Source: Rhodospirillaceae bacterium
Lineage (GTDB): Bacteria; Pseudomonadota; Alphaproteobacteria; Bin65
Direction of reading: 5' to 3'
Assembly (NCBI GenBank): GCA_011523655.1
Contig: WTGH01000033.1
Coordinates: 26,608-90,607, forward strand
DNA: 64,000 bases
A program made the position numbers and the translations under genes. A model generated the notes under the pieces. It saw nothing but the letters and a program-made list of their open reading frames with translations. It was not told the origin of the DNA and ran no database searches. This document shows, piece after piece, positions 45,404 through 54,923 of this stretch; within the stretch, counting starts at the first letter, position 1; every line of letters begins with the position of its first letter.

Positions 45404-46466
45404 GGCGACGGCCGGTTCCGGCACCCTGTCGGATCTGACGGCGGCAGCGGCGGCGTCCGGCCGGATGCAGCCGGCATTGCGCATCCTGGCGCTCTCCGTT
45501 TCCTATCTCGGCTTCGTCTATCTGGCGAACGCCTATCTGGTTTTCTGGCTCGAATGGCCCGGCGTCGTCGCCCTGCTCGGAGATGCCGGAATGCTCGGTT
45601 TCGTTGCGCCGAAAGAGCCGCTCGGCGGCAGCGTTACCCTCGCCTTCCTTCAGATCGCGCTCTATCCGCTTACCGTCGTTGCAATCGTCGTCTACGTCTT
45701 GCGGACGCGGCAGCGCACCCTTTATTCGGACGCACAACGCCTGAGCGCGATCGGTGCGTTCATCGCCCGGGCCGCCTTCTGGAGCGTGCTTCTGGTCGGT
45801 CTTGCCGACGCGGTCGTTTCCTTCCTTCGGGTCGAAGGGCTGCTCGTAGACGTCATCGGCAAGAGCCTGGCGCAGGATCTCGGCAAGTCGGCATTCCGCG
45901 CCCAGGTGATGCACCTGCCCCTGATGGCGGTCGCCATAGCGATCTCGCTGTTCACCCGGTCCGTCGGCTTTACCTGGCTGGCGCTGCTGGTCGTGGTCGC
46001 CGAACTGCAGATCGTTATCCTGCGGTTCCTCTATTCCTACGAACAGGCCTTCATGGCCGACCTGGTGCGCTTCTGGTACGCCGCCCTGTTCCTGTTCGCG
46101 AGCGCCTATACGCTGCTCCACGAAGGCCATGTCCGGGTCGACGTGCTGTATTCCGGGTTCGGCGCGCGCCGGCGCGCCTGGGTCAACGCGGTGGGCGCGG
46201 CGATTCTGGGCGCGCCGGTCTGCTGGATCGTGATGACGATGGGCCTCGCCAACAAGTTCAGCATCGTCAGCGGTCCGCTGCTGAGCTTCGAAGTCACGCA
46301 GGCCGGCTTCGGCCTCTACGTCAAATACATGCTGGCCGGGTATCTCCTGGTCTTTGCCGTGACGATGCTGCTGGAATTCATGGCGTCGCTGCTGTCCAAC
46401 GCAGGCGTCCTGCTGGAGGAAGCGGACGCGCCGAAGAGCACGGGCGAGAGCGATGTCCACCATTAG
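45393..46466 (+). CDS. dctQ: TRAP transporter small permease, extended DctQ
   Basis: The small membrane subunit (357 residues), roughly twice the usual 160-200. The C-terminal half, from about residue 195, is the normal DctQ core with four helices (FMADLVRFWYAALFLFASAYTLLHEGHVRVDVLYSGFGARRRAWVNAVGAAILG). The N-terminal half adds about four or five further hydrophobic segments without DctQ motifs. I see no frameshift or internal start that would make it two genes. It begins at the second of two duplicated ATGs. Confidence 0.82.
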   Translation: MSTAATAGSGTLSDLTAAAAASGRMQPALRILALSVSYLGFVYLANAYLVFWLEWPGVVALLGDAGMLGFVAPKEPLGGSVTLAFLQIALYPLTVVAIVVYVLRTRQRTLYSDAQRLSAIGAFIARAAFWSVLLVGLADAVVSFLRVEGLLVDVIGKSLAQDLGKSAFRAQVMHLPLMAVAIAISLFTRSVGFTWLALLVVVAELQIVILRFLYSYEQAFMADLVRFWYAALFLFASAYTLLHEGHVRVDVLYSGFGARRRAWVNAVGAAILGAPVCWIVMTMGLANKFSIVSGPLLSFEVTQAGFGLYVKYMLAGYLLVFAVTMLLEFMASLLSNAGVLLEEADAPKSTGESDVHH

Positions 46467-46502
46467 GGGCCGCAGCAAGGCGGCGCGGCAGGGCGGCGGC
46501 TG

Positions 46503-49166
46503 ATGGAATTCTTCTTCCTGCTGCTTCTGGTGCTGTTGATGGCCGGCGCGCTGGCGTCCGGCTATCCGGTCGCGTTCGCCCTGCCCGGCTCGGCCATCCT
46601 CACCATCCTCCTCGCGACGATCGCCGGCATTATCTTCACCGGCGACGAGGGAAGCTTCTTCCATACCGGCGGGCCCATCGAATGGCTGAATTCGGGCGTC
46701 TCCAACTTCCGGGGCGTCTATTGGGACCCCGACCGCGACACGCTGATCGCGATTCCGCTGTTCGTGTTCATGGGCATCATGCTCGAGCGGTCGAAGATCG
46801 CCGAGGATCTGCTGGTCACCATGGCCCAGTTGTTCGGCCGAATCCCGGGCGGCCTCGGAATCTCGGTCGTCTTCGTCGGCGCGTTGCTCGCGGCGACGAC
46901 GGGCATCGTCGGCGCGACCGTCGTGGCCATGGGGCTGATTTCCCTGCCGGTGATGCTGCGCAACAGATACAGCCAGGCGCTCGCCACCGGCACGATCAGC
47001 GCGTCCGGCACCCTGGGACAGATCATTCCGCCATCGATCGTGCTGATCATCCTGGCGGACCAGCTCTCGAACGCGACCGACCAAGCGCTGACCCTGCGCA
47101 AGGCGGAATACAAGGCCGGCACCGGATCGAGCGCCATGCCCGGCGACTACGGCCTGACCTCGGCCAGCGCCGGCGACATGTTCCTCGGCGCCTTTCTGCC
47201 CGGCATGGTGCTGGTCGGGCTCTATATCGCGTTCATCCTGGTGACGGCGCTGATGCGGCCCGCGCTCGCGCCGCCCGTAGCGCGGGAAGGGAAATTCGAT
47301 GCGGCCTTCGCCAGACGGGTGCTGATCGTCCTCGTGCCGCCGCTGACCCTGATCTTTGCCGTGCTGGGCTCGATCCTGAGCGGCATCGCAACCGTGAACC
47401 AGGCCGGCGCCATCGGCGCCTCCGGCGCCATGATCATGGCCGGATACCGCCTCTACCAGGGCAGGAGGAGCGCGTTCTACCCGGCCGTGCTCGCCGTCCT
47501 GTCGATCGGCGCGATCCTGTTTCTGCTCTCGATCTACACGATCAATGTCAAGAATGTCGTCACCGCCGACGACGTGACGGCGCTCATCCTGGCGTCGGTC
47601 GCCGTCTTCGCCCTGCTGACGTCGCTCGTGTGGAGCGGCTGGCGGGTCTACAAGACCGACGACACGCTGCGCTACGTCATGGTCGAGACGGCAAAGACCA
47701 CGTCGCTGGTCTTCATCATCCTGATCGGCGCTGCGATGCTGACCTCTGCCTTCCGGGCCTTCGGCGGCGAGGATCTGGTCCGCGATTTCCTGTTCGGCCT
47801 GCCGGGCGGCTTCCTCGCCAAGTTCGCGCTGGTCATGGCGGTGATCTTCATCCTCGGCTTTTTCCTCGATTTCATCGAGATCGCCGTGGTCGTGGTGCCG
47901 ATCATCGCGCCGATCCTGCTTGCCGATCCGTCGGCCAACGTCACCGCCGTGTGGCTCGGGGTGATGATCGGCGTCAACATCCAGACCTCCTTCCTGACGC
48001 CGCCATTCGGCTTCGCCCTGTTCTACCTGCGCGGCGTGGCGCCGGCATCGGTCAAGACCATTTCGATGTACAAGGGCGTGGTGCCGTTCATCACCCTGCA
48101 GCTGGTCGCCCTCGGCATCGTCGGCCTCTATCCGTCGCTGGTGAACTACCTGCCGAACCGCATCTCGCTCAGCGGCGAGAATGCGCCGCCGCCGCGAAAT
48201 CCACGGCTCCAGGCCTGCATCGAGGAGCGCAACTTCGTGCTGATGACGGAGCAGCGCGCAGTCCTCCTGGCGGCGATCGACAAGGTATCGAAGACGGATA
48301 TTTCGTATCTCCCGGCCGAACGGCGCGGAACGCTGAACCGGGCCTTCAAGGATGCACGGGACACCTTTGTGCGGATCGGCGACGTCCGCGCCGCGGAGAA
48401 GACCGTGGCCGATTACATTCCGACCTACCGGCCGCTGCACCGCAAGGTGCGGTCGATCAACCGCCAGGTGCTGATCATCGACGGCAAACTCAGCCAGGAA
48501 GCGGAAGACCTGCGCCGGCTGCAGAACGCCGAGCGGCCGGACCGCGCCGCCATCGACGATCTCACGCAGGACATGGCGGAATTGCAGGCCGAGAAGAAGG
48601 CGCTGCTGGCGCAGGTGCCGGCCGACTGGCAGGGCCGGCGCAAGCAGTTCCTCGATCTCGCCAAGAAGGAGCGTCTGGCCCGGCTGCGCTATCGCCGGAC
48701 AGTCGACAACGCCTATGGGCCGATCGTGGAGACCCGCAAGCTGATCGTCGGCGCCGCCGCACTGAGCGCCCTCAAACCGAAACTGGCGGCGCTGAAACCC
48801 GCGATCGAATCCGGCGACCCGAAGAAGGCCAGCGGCGCCTTGCGGGCGCTGGAGCGGGAACTGCGCGCGGCGCCGGGCACCAGCAAGATCCGCTCGCGCC
48901 TGCGCGATGCACGCCGCAATTTGCGGCCGACCCGGCTGAAGCGCGACCGGGCGCTCAAATCCTTTGCCGATGCTCTGAAGCAACTTGACGGCGAGGTCGC
49001 CTGGCGGACGGCCGCCCAGGCCAGGCTCGTCGCTCCGCTTGCCGAATACGATGCGGCGATCGCCCAGACCATCGGCCTGCGCCTTCAGCCGCGGCTGAGC
49101 AGCGACCAGGCCACCGACGTCGCCGGCTGCCTGGCCGATCACCGGGACATTTCGCTGAATTTCTAG
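46503..49166 (+). CDS. dctM: TRAP transporter large permease DctM with long C-terminal coiled-coil extension
   Basis: An 887-residue protein; typical DctM is about 430. Residues 1 to about 555 are membrane: AIPLFVFMGIMLERSKIAEDLLVTMAQLFGRIPGG, GALLAATTGIVGATVVAMGLISLPVML, TISASGTLGQIIPPSIVLIIL and FIEIAVVVVPIIAPIL are DctM signatures, with extra helices in the middle (near residues 315-385). After SGENAPPPRNP comes a soluble region of about 330 residues, rich in Lys, Arg, Glu and Leu, with heptad-like patterns (DLTQDMAELQAEKKALL). The frame is continuous and ends normally. I know of no standard domain for this tail. Confidence 0.85.
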   Translation: MEFFFLLLLVLLMAGALASGYPVAFALPGSAILTILLATIAGIIFTGDEGSFFHTGGPIEWLNSGVSNFRGVYWDPDRDTLIAIPLFVFMGIMLERSKIAEDLLVTMAQLFGRIPGGLGISVVFVGALLAATTGIVGATVVAMGLISLPVMLRNRYSQALATGTISASGTLGQIIPPSIVLIILADQLSNATDQALTLRKAEYKAGTGSSAMPGDYGLTSASAGDMFLGAFLPGMVLVGLYIAFILVTALMRPALAPPVAREGKFDAAFARRVLIVLVPPLTLIFAVLGSILSGIATVNQAGAIGASGAMIMAGYRLYQGRRSAFYPAVLAVLSIGAILFLLSIYTINVKNVVTADDVTALILASVAVFALLTSLVWSGWRVYKTDDTLRYVMVETAKTTSLVFIILIGAAMLTSAFRAFGGEDLVRDFLFGLPGGFLAKFALVMAVIFILGFFLDFIEIAVVVVPIIAPILLADPSANVTAVWLGVMIGVNIQTSFLTPPFGFALFYLRGVAPASVKTISMYKGVVPFITLQLVALGIVGLYPSLVNYLPNRISLSGENAPPPRNPRLQACIEERNFVLMTEQRAVLLAAIDKVSKTDISYLPAERRGTLNRAFKDARDTFVRIGDVRAAEKTVADYIPTYRPLHRKVRSINRQVLIIDGKLSQEAEDLRRLQNAERPDRAAIDDLTQDMAELQAEKKALLAQVPADWQGRRKQFLDLAKKERLARLRYRRTVDNAYGPIVETRKLIVGAAALSALKPKLAALKPAIESGDPKKASGALRALERELRAAPGTSKIRSRLRDARRNLRPTRLKRDRALKSFADALKQLDGEVAWRTAAQARLVAPLAEYDAAIAQTIGLRLQPRLSSDQATDVAGCLADHRDISLNF

Positions 49167-49208
49167 GACCGGCGCCGGCCTTGGCCGCCCTCCCCTGCGG
49201 CAGCCGGC

Positions 49209-51449
49209 TTAGAACCGCCCACCGCGCGGGAAGCCCCTGGGCGGCAGGCGGCCGGCCTGAGCGCGCTTGCCGAGCCAGCCGGCCAGTTCGTCCGCCGAAA
49301 AGGTGCGGGTCCTGGCCCCGGTCCGGCATTCGAGCCCTTCGGCGAGCGTCAAGGTGCGGGCGTCCGCCAGTCCGCCGCCGCGGTATCTTTGCAGGATCAC
49401 GCCCTTGCCGCGGGCCATCTCCGGCAGATCCGCCGCCGGAAAGACCAGCAGCTTCCGGTTCTCCCCGAGAACGGCGACATGGTCGCCGGCGCCATCGGTG
49501 CAGACCGCGGCCTCGACGTCGCCGGCGACGTTGAGCACCTGCTTGCCCGCCCGCGTCTGGGCCACGACGTCCTTCTCCGGCACCAGGAAGCCGCGGCCGT
49601 CGCTGCTCGCGACCAGCAGCCTGCGCGCCGGATCGTGCACCATGAGCGAGACGATCTCGCTGTCGTTGCCGAGCTCGATCGACAGGCGGATCGGCTCGCC
49701 GAACCCCCGGCCGCGGGGCAGCCTGTCGGCCGGAATGGTGTAGAAGCGCCCGTCGGTGCCGAACAGGACCAGCCGGTCGGCAGTCGTGGCGTGCAGGACG
49801 AAGCGCTCCCGGTCGCCTTCCTTGTAGCGATGGGCGCTGGTGTCGGTGACATGGCCGCCGACGGTCCGGATCCAGCCCTTCTCCGAACACAGCACGGTCA
49901 ACGGTTCCTTCGCGACCAGGGCTTCGAAGTCGACGATCCCGGCGTCCGGCGCATCGCCGAGTTCGGTCCGGCGCCGGCCCAGCGCGGTCTCCGGCCCGAA
50001 GGTCTCGTGCAGCCGGTCGACCTCGAAGGCGATGCATTTCCACTGGCGCCCTTCGTCGTCGAGCAGCCCGGTCAGATCGGCCCGTTCGGCCTCCAGCGCG
50101 TCCAGTTCGCTGCGGATGCCGATTTCTTCCAGCTTGTGCAGGGCGCGCAGCCGCATGTTGAGGATCGCCTCGACCTGGACGTCGCTCAGGTCGTAGCGGC
50201 CCATCAGTTCCCTCTTCGGGCTGTCCTCGAAGCGGACGATGCGGATCACGTCGTCGAGATTCAGGTAGGCGACGATGAAGCCCTGCAGGATCTCGATCCG
50301 CCGGGCGATGATGCCGAGGCGGTGCCCGGTGCGCCGCACGAGGACAGCCTGGCGATGGTCGAGAAACGCGCACAAGGCGTCGCGCAGGCTCATCACCCGC
50401 GGTATCCGCCCGGCGTCCAGAACGTTGAAATTCAGCCCGAACCGGCTTTCCAGTTCGGTTGCGCGGAACAGCGATTCCATCAGGACCGCCGGATCGACGT
50501 TGCGGCTGCGCGGCTGGATGACGATGCGGATGTCCTCGGCCGATTCGTCCACGATATCGCCGACCAGCGGCAGTTTCTTCGCCGCCAGCAGCTCGTCGAG
50601 CTTCTCCATCAGGCGACCCTTCTGGACGCCGTAGGGGATCTCGGTCACGACGACCGTGCTGCCGCCGCCCTTGCGCGGTTCCGCCTGCCAGCGCGCACGG
50701 ATGCGCAGGCTGCCGCGGCCGGTCTCGTAGGCGGCGGCAACGGCCTCCCGGGTCTCGACCAGCACGCCGCCGGTCGGGAAGTCCGGGCCGGGCATCCGTT
50801 CGATCAGGTCGGCGACCGGCACCTTGTGCCGGTTCTCCGGGTTCCGGCGCAGCAGCAGCTTCAGCGCGTCGCAGATTTCCGCGACATTGTGCGGCGGGAT
50901 GTTGGTTGCCATGCCGACGGCGATGCCGCTGGCTCCGTTGGCCAGCAGGTTCGGGAAATTGGCCGGCAGGACGGCCGGCTCGCTGCCCTCGCCGTCATAG
51001 GTCTCGCGGAAATCGACGGCGTCTTCGTCGATGCCTTCGAGCAGCCGTTCGGCAACCCCGGTCAGCCGCGCTTCGGTGTAGCGCATGGCGGCCGGGTTAT
51101 CGCCGTCGATATTGCCGAAATTGCCCTGCCCGTCGACCAGCGGATAGCGCACGGCGAATTCCTGCGCCAGGCGCACCATGGCGTCGTAGATCGCCTGGTC
51201 GCCGTGCGGATGGTACTTGCCCATGACGTCGCCGACGATCCGGGCGCATTTCTTGAAGCCGGCCTCCGGATCGAGCCGCAGTTCGCGCATGGCGTAGAGC
51301 AGGCGCCGGTGGACCGGCTTCAGCCCGTCGCGTACGTCCGGCAGCGAGCGCGATACGATGGTGGACAGCGCATAGGACAGGTAGCGCTGGCCCAGCGCAT
51401 CCGCCAGCGGCGTGTCGCGGACTTCCGCAGCTATGGGAGTATCGGCCAT
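49209..51449 (-). CDS. parC: DNA topoisomerase IV subunit A
   Basis: A 746-residue type IIA topoisomerase subunit that decatenates chromosomes with ParE. The catalytic tyrosine is Y124 ([11 protein letters not shown]). The quinolone-region motif reads [14 protein letters not shown], with Gln85 and Asp89 at the positions of E. coli Ser80 and Glu84. The GyrA-box spiral of GyrA is absent, and the C-terminal beta-pinwheel is short, as for ParC. A good promoter lies just upstream. It could only be confused with GyrA, but [25 protein letters not shown] with this C-terminus favours ParC. Confidence 0.93.
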   Translation of the reverse strand: MADTPIAAEVRDTPLADALGQRYLSYALSTIVSRSLPDVRDGLKPVHRRLLYAMRELRLDPEAGFKKCARIVGDVMGKYHPHGDQAIYDAMVRLAQEFAVRYPLVDGQGNFGNIDGDNPAAMRYTEARLTGVAERLLEGIDEDAVDFRETYDGEGSEPAVLPANFPNLLANGASGIAVGMATNIPPHNVAEICDALKLLLRRNPENRHKVPVADLIERMPGPDFPTGGVLVETREAVAAAYETGRGSLRIRARWQAEPRKGGGSTVVVTEIPYGVQKGRLMEKLDELLAAKKLPLVGDIVDESAEDIRIVIQPRSRNVDPAVLMESLFRATELESRFGLNFNVLDAGRIPRVMSLRDALCAFLDHRQAVLVRRTGHRLGIIARRIEILQGFIVAYLNLDDVIRIVRFEDSPKRELMGRYDLSDVQVEAILNMRLRALHKLEEIGIRSELDALEAERADLTGLLDDEGRQWKCIAFEVDRLHETFGPETALGRRRTELGDAPDAGIVDFEALVAKEPLTVLCSEKGWIRTVGGHVTDTSAHRYKEGDRERFVLHATTADRLVLFGTDGRFYTIPADRLPRGRGFGEPIRLSIELGNDSEIVSLMVHDPARRLLVASSDGRGFLVPEKDVVAQTRAGKQVLNVAGDVEAAVCTDGAGDHVAVLGENRKLLVFPAADLPEMARGKGVILQRYRGGGLADARTLTLAEGLECRTGARTRTFSADELAGWLGKRAQAGRLPPRGFPRGGRF

Positions 51450-51473
51450 CTGACGTTCCCGATTGTAGCAGAT

Positions 51474-51501
51474 ATAGTAGCTGACTTGGAAAGACCGTCA
51501 A
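51474..51501 (-). promoter_or_regulatory. sigma-70-type promoter of parC
   Basis: On the minus strand, TTGACG (51501-51496), a 16-base spacer and TACTAT (51479-51474). Transcription would begin near 51467, less than 20 bases before the parC ATG. Confidence 0.55.
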
Positions 51502-51664
51502 CAAATTGTAGCCGAATGCGCCCTTCGCCGTGTTCGGCAATTCCGCTTACGCGATGCAGGACTTTCTTTTCGGGGCAGACTGGCCAGTCGACTCCCTTCC
51601 CGGTTTTCCGAACCGGATCGAGCCGAACCCCTTGCGGTCGAACAGCTTCGGCTGGCAGTTCATC

Positions 51665-51682
51665 TTATCAGTATACGGATAA
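51665..51682. promoter_or_regulatory. operator-like palindrome between parC and the FAD enzyme
   Basis: TTATC-A-GTATAC-G-GATAA is palindromic in 16 of 18 bases, 127 bases before the FAD-oxidoreductase ATG. A GTATAC core is common in GntR/FCD-type operators. The rest of the 360-base gap (51450-51809) holds the parC promoter and a 38-codon minus-strand frame (51547-51663) I do not believe. Confidence 0.4.
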
Positions 51683-51809
51683 AATGATTGGTCCTATGAT
51701 CCGCGGGAAGCGTTCGGCATGCGCTTCCGCGAACGGAAGCCACGATCGGCATGGCGGCGCCGCGCCGATAAATGACACGCGTTGACTTTCGGACACCGGT
51801 TTCTCCGCC

Positions 51810-53174
51810 ATGACCGACTATCCCGGCATGAAGACTGTCCGAATTCAGCATCGGGCGGCGCAGATTTACCGCGGCGATGTCTGCGTGGTCGGTTCGGGCG
51901 CAGGCGGCCTCTCGGCGGCGCTGGAAGCGGCGAGGCTGGGCCGGCAGGTCGTCATCGTGGATGCCGCGCCGCATATCGGCGGCCAGGCGGTCGGTGCTGC
52001 GCTGGGCACGATCTGCGGCCTGTTCCGCAATGGGCCGGCGCCGCGGCGCCTGACCCATGGCGTCATGGATAACCTGTTCGAAACCGTGTTCGCCCAGGGC
52101 GACGCCGCTCTGCGCCGGGTGCGCGGCACCTTCATCATCGATTATGTGCCGAACGCCTGGATGCGCTGGGCCGAGCGGCAGATTGTCGAGACCGGCATCG
52201 TCCCGCTGCCTGGCGCCATCGTGCGCCGGGTCGAACAGCGCGACGGCATGATCGAGGCACTCCAGCTTAGCACGCGTTTCGGCGACTGCCGGGTGGAAGC
52301 CGACCGCTTCATCGATGCCTCCGGCGACGCCGTGCTCCCCTGGCTGGCCGGACAGAGCCTGCGGGAATCCGAGAAACAGGTGCTCGGCACGGTCATGGCG
52401 ATCCTGGAAGACGTCGATACCGGCCTGTGCGCGGAATACCCCCGCTCGCTCTATCACGACCTGATCCGCAAGTTCGGACGCGAATTCGGCCTGGTGCGCG
52501 CCGAGGGGCCGGTATTCGTCGTGCCGGGCACGCGCAAGCTGCTGCTCAACCTCACCCATATCGAAACGCCGATGGAAACCGCGGGCCTCGCGCTCGCCGG
52601 CATCGAGGGGCGGCGCCAGGTCGACGCCCTGCTCACCCTGTTCAAGCGCGAACTGCCCGAAGCGTTCCGCGACGCGAAGGTTGCCGTCTACGGCAACGCC
52701 GGCATCCGCCAGACCCGGACCATCGTCGGCCGCAGCCATGTTACGGTGGACGATGTCGCGACCGGCCGCCGGCCGCCCGATGCCATTGCGCGCACAACCT
52801 GGCCGATCGAGTTGCACGGCGACATGGCGGGCGCGCACTGGACGATCTTTGACGAGGACCACATCCACTACATCCCCTTCGGCGCCATGCTGCCCGAGGG
52901 CCTGCACAATGTCGTGGTCGCCGGACGCTGCATCGATGCCGAGCCGGCGGCGCTGGCGAGCCTGCGGGTTATGGGACCGTGCTTCGCCATGGGCCGCGCC
53001 GCCGCCGCGGCAACGCATCTGAATCGCAGCGGCTCGCTGCACCAGATCGACATTGCCGCCCTCCAGGACGCCGTGAAGGACAATCTCGCTCTCGAGACGA
53101 CCGACCCCTGGGCCGGGGACATCGTCAGCGAGACCGGGCCGGAAGCCTCCGGGCAAGGCGTATCTCCAGCCTGA
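51810..53174 (+). CDS. FAD-dependent oxidoreductase
   Basis: A 454-residue flavoprotein of the FAD_oxidored type. The dinucleotide motif VCVVGSGAGGLSAALEAARLGRQVVIVDAAPHIGGQAVG starts at residue 24. The middle has FIDASGDAVLPWLAGQ and the C-terminal FAD motif NVVVAGRCIDAEPAALASLRVMGPCFAMGRAAAAAT. No signal peptide, no iron-sulfur cysteines. It precedes an ABC transporter by 125 bases, and such enzymes often oxidise the imported compound; the substrate is unknown. A palindrome 127 bases upstream may control it. Confidence 0.85.
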   Translation: MTDYPGMKTVRIQHRAAQIYRGDVCVVGSGAGGLSAALEAARLGRQVVIVDAAPHIGGQAVGAALGTICGLFRNGPAPRRLTHGVMDNLFETVFAQGDAALRRVRGTFIIDYVPNAWMRWAERQIVETGIVPLPGAIVRRVEQRDGMIEALQLSTRFGDCRVEADRFIDASGDAVLPWLAGQSLRESEKQVLGTVMAILEDVDTGLCAEYPRSLYHDLIRKFGREFGLVRAEGPVFVVPGTRKLLLNLTHIETPMETAGLALAGIEGRRQVDALLTLFKRELPEAFRDAKVAVYGNAGIRQTRTIVGRSHVTVDDVATGRRPPDAIARTTWPIELHGDMAGAHWTIFDEDHIHYIPFGAMLPEGLHNVVVAGRCIDAEPAALASLRVMGPCFAMGRAAAAATHLNRSGSLHQIDIAALQDAVKDNLALETTDPWAGDIVSETGPEASGQGVSPA

Positions 53175-53299
53175 TTCCCGTTTGGTGCGCAAAATTTGCA
53201 TTTCCCGGCAGTTGAGGCTTCTGTTTGCGCGAGTTTTCGGCCAGATGGATCGCCAGCAAGTCGGCAACAGGCCGACGTCGTCACGAGATACCGGCAACC

Positions 53300-54067
53300 A
53301 TGGACCTGCAAATCGACGGACTGAACCACCGCTATGGCGACATGCCGGTACTCGACGGCATCGATCTTCGGATCGAGAGCGGCCGGATCGTCTGCCTGAT
53401 CGGGCCGTCGGGCTGCGGAAAGTCCACCCTGCTCCGGCTGATCGGGGGCCTTGAGCAGCCCACTGACGGCGCGATCAGGCAGGTCGGCGAGCCGCCCGAG
53501 GGCTGCCTCAATCCGCTCACCTATATCTTCCAGGACTTCGCCCTTCTGCCCTGGCGGACGGCGCGGGGCAATATCAGCCTGGTGCTGGAAGACCACGGCC
53601 TGAGCGAGCGCGAGACCGGGCGGATCGTCGACGACGTGCTGGCGCGCACCGACCTGTCGGAGTTCGGCAACGCCTTTCCGCGCCAGCTTTCCGGCGGCAT
53701 GAAGCAGCGCGTGGCGATCGCCCGGGCGCTCGCCGTCAATCCGGCGGTTTTCCTGATGGACGAGCCGCTATCGGCGCTTGACGGCCAGACCCGCGCCCTG
53801 CTGATGGACGACCTGATCGGCCTGTGGACGCGCGAGCCCTTCACGGCAGTCTACGTCACCCACAATCTGCAGGAGGCGGTGCGCCTGGGCCACAAGATCG
53901 TCGTGCTGTCGCGCCGGCCGGGCCGCATCCGCGACCAGGTGACGATCGACATGCCGCTCGAGGACCGGTCCGACGCCGTGGCCGAACTGGCGGAGACCCA
54001 GCGTTATCTTTGGGAACTGCTGCGCGAGGAGGCGCAGGCTGCCGACCGGGAGCTTACCCATGCCTGA
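53300..54067 (+). CDS. NitT/TauT-family ABC transporter ATP-binding protein
   Basis: A 255-residue ATPase of the TauB/SsuB type. Walker A GPSGCGKST, the family block LTYIFQDFALLPWRTARGNISLVLE, signature LSGGMKQRVAIARAL, Walker B FLMDEPLSALD and VTHNLQEAVRLGHKIVVLSRRPGRIR are all intact. I chose ATG 53300 (MDLQIDGLNHRYG); the upstream extension has no homology. It overlaps the permease by 8 bases. Members import nitrate, taurine, alkanesulfonates or related compounds. Confidence 0.9.
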   Translation: MDLQIDGLNHRYGDMPVLDGIDLRIESGRIVCLIGPSGCGKSTLLRLIGGLEQPTDGAIRQVGEPPEGCLNPLTYIFQDFALLPWRTARGNISLVLEDHGLSERETGRIVDDVLARTDLSEFGNAFPRQLSGGMKQRVAIARALAVNPAVFLMDEPLSALDGQTRALLMDDLIGLWTREPFTAVYVTHNLQEAVRLGHKIVVLSRRPGRIRDQVTIDMPLEDRSDAVAELAETQRYLWELLREEAQAADRELTHA

Positions 54068-54866
54068 TGCACGACCTTCCGCCGGACGGCCGGTTGCGTT
54101 CCGCGGCGGCGGCTTTGCGCCGCGCCCGGTCGGCCCGCTCGGTCCGGCGGTGTTCGTCGTCGTGATCGGGCTGTGGGAACTGGGCTCGCAGATCGGCTGG
54201 ATCGGCCCGCTGATCCTGCCCGCGCCCAGCGAGGCCTTCGCGGCGCTGGCCCACCTGGTCGAGACCGGCCAGATTTGGCGGCACCTGGAAGCATCGGTCT
54301 CGCGCCTCGTGATCGGGTGGAGCGCCGGCATGGTCCTCGGCGTTGCGGTAGGCTTCTCGATCGGCCTGTTCTCCATGGCGCGATCGGGGCTGGTGCCGGT
54401 GGTCGCCGCCCTGTTCCCGATCCCCAAGATCGCCCTACTGCCGCTGTTCATCGTCTGGTTCGGCATCGGCGAGGGATCGAAGATCGCGACCATCCTGTTC
54501 GGCACTTTCTTCCCGACCGTGATCGCCACCTACGGCGGTGTCGACAATGTCGACCGCAGCCTGATCCGCATGGGCCAGTCGTTCGGGCTCGGCTGGCTCT
54601 CGATTGTGCGCAAGATCGTTCTGCCGGGTGCGCTGCCGGCGATCCTGTCGGGGACGCGCATCTCCGCCTCGATCGCCATCATCCTGCTGGTTGCGGCCGA
54701 AATGATCGGCGCGGAATACGGCATCGGCGCCTATGTCCTGCTGGCGGGCAATCTGGCGGCGACCGACCAACTGATCGCCGGAGTCGCCATGCTGTCGGTG
54801 CTCGGCCTCGTCGTATCCTGGCTGATCGGCCGTGCCGAGCGATACTTCCTGCGCTGGCGCTCGTAA
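54060..54866 (+). CDS. NitT/TauT-family ABC transporter permease
   Basis: A 268-residue inner-membrane permease of the TauC/SsuC type with about six hydrophobic segments. The EAA loop is GLGWLSIVRKIVLPGALPAILSGTRISASIAI, and GLVPVVAALFPIPKIALLPLFIVWFGIGEGSKI precedes it. It ends 58 bases from the convergent binding-protein gene, with a terminator between. Confidence 0.9.
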   Translation: MPDARPSAGRPVAFRGGGFAPRPVGPLGPAVFVVVIGLWELGSQIGWIGPLILPAPSEAFAALAHLVETGQIWRHLEASVSRLVIGWSAGMVLGVAVGFSIGLFSMARSGLVPVVAALFPIPKIALLPLFIVWFGIGEGSKIATILFGTFFPTVIATYGGVDNVDRSLIRMGQSFGLGWLSIVRKIVLPGALPAILSGTRISASIAIILLVAAEMIGAEYGIGAYVLLAGNLAATDQLIAGVAMLSVLGLVVSWLIGRAERYFLRWRS

Positions 54867-54869
54867 ATG

Positions 54870-54897
54870 AAAAGGGCCGGCCCCGCGGGACCGGCCC
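54870..54897 (-). terminator. rho-independent terminator of the binding-protein gene
   Basis: On the minus strand a 10-bp stem (GGGCCGGTCC with GGGCCGGCCC, one wobble) is followed by TTTT. It lies 26 bases past the binding-protein stop and directly after the permease stop on the other strand. Confidence 0.7.
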
Positions 54898-54923
54898 CGT
54901 TGCGCCGTTTGCCGGCGATGCCG

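Noticed and set aside
44061..49142. A 1693-codon open frame on the minus strand opposite the TRAP genes
   Set aside because: It is an antisense shadow of GC-rich coding sequence: very Asp/Arg/His/Gln-rich, no domain, and fully overlapped by dctP, dctQ and dctM with clear motifs.
51547..51663. A 38-codon minus-strand frame just beside the GTATAC palindrome
   Set aside because: Too short, no clear ribosome binding site, no family resemblance.
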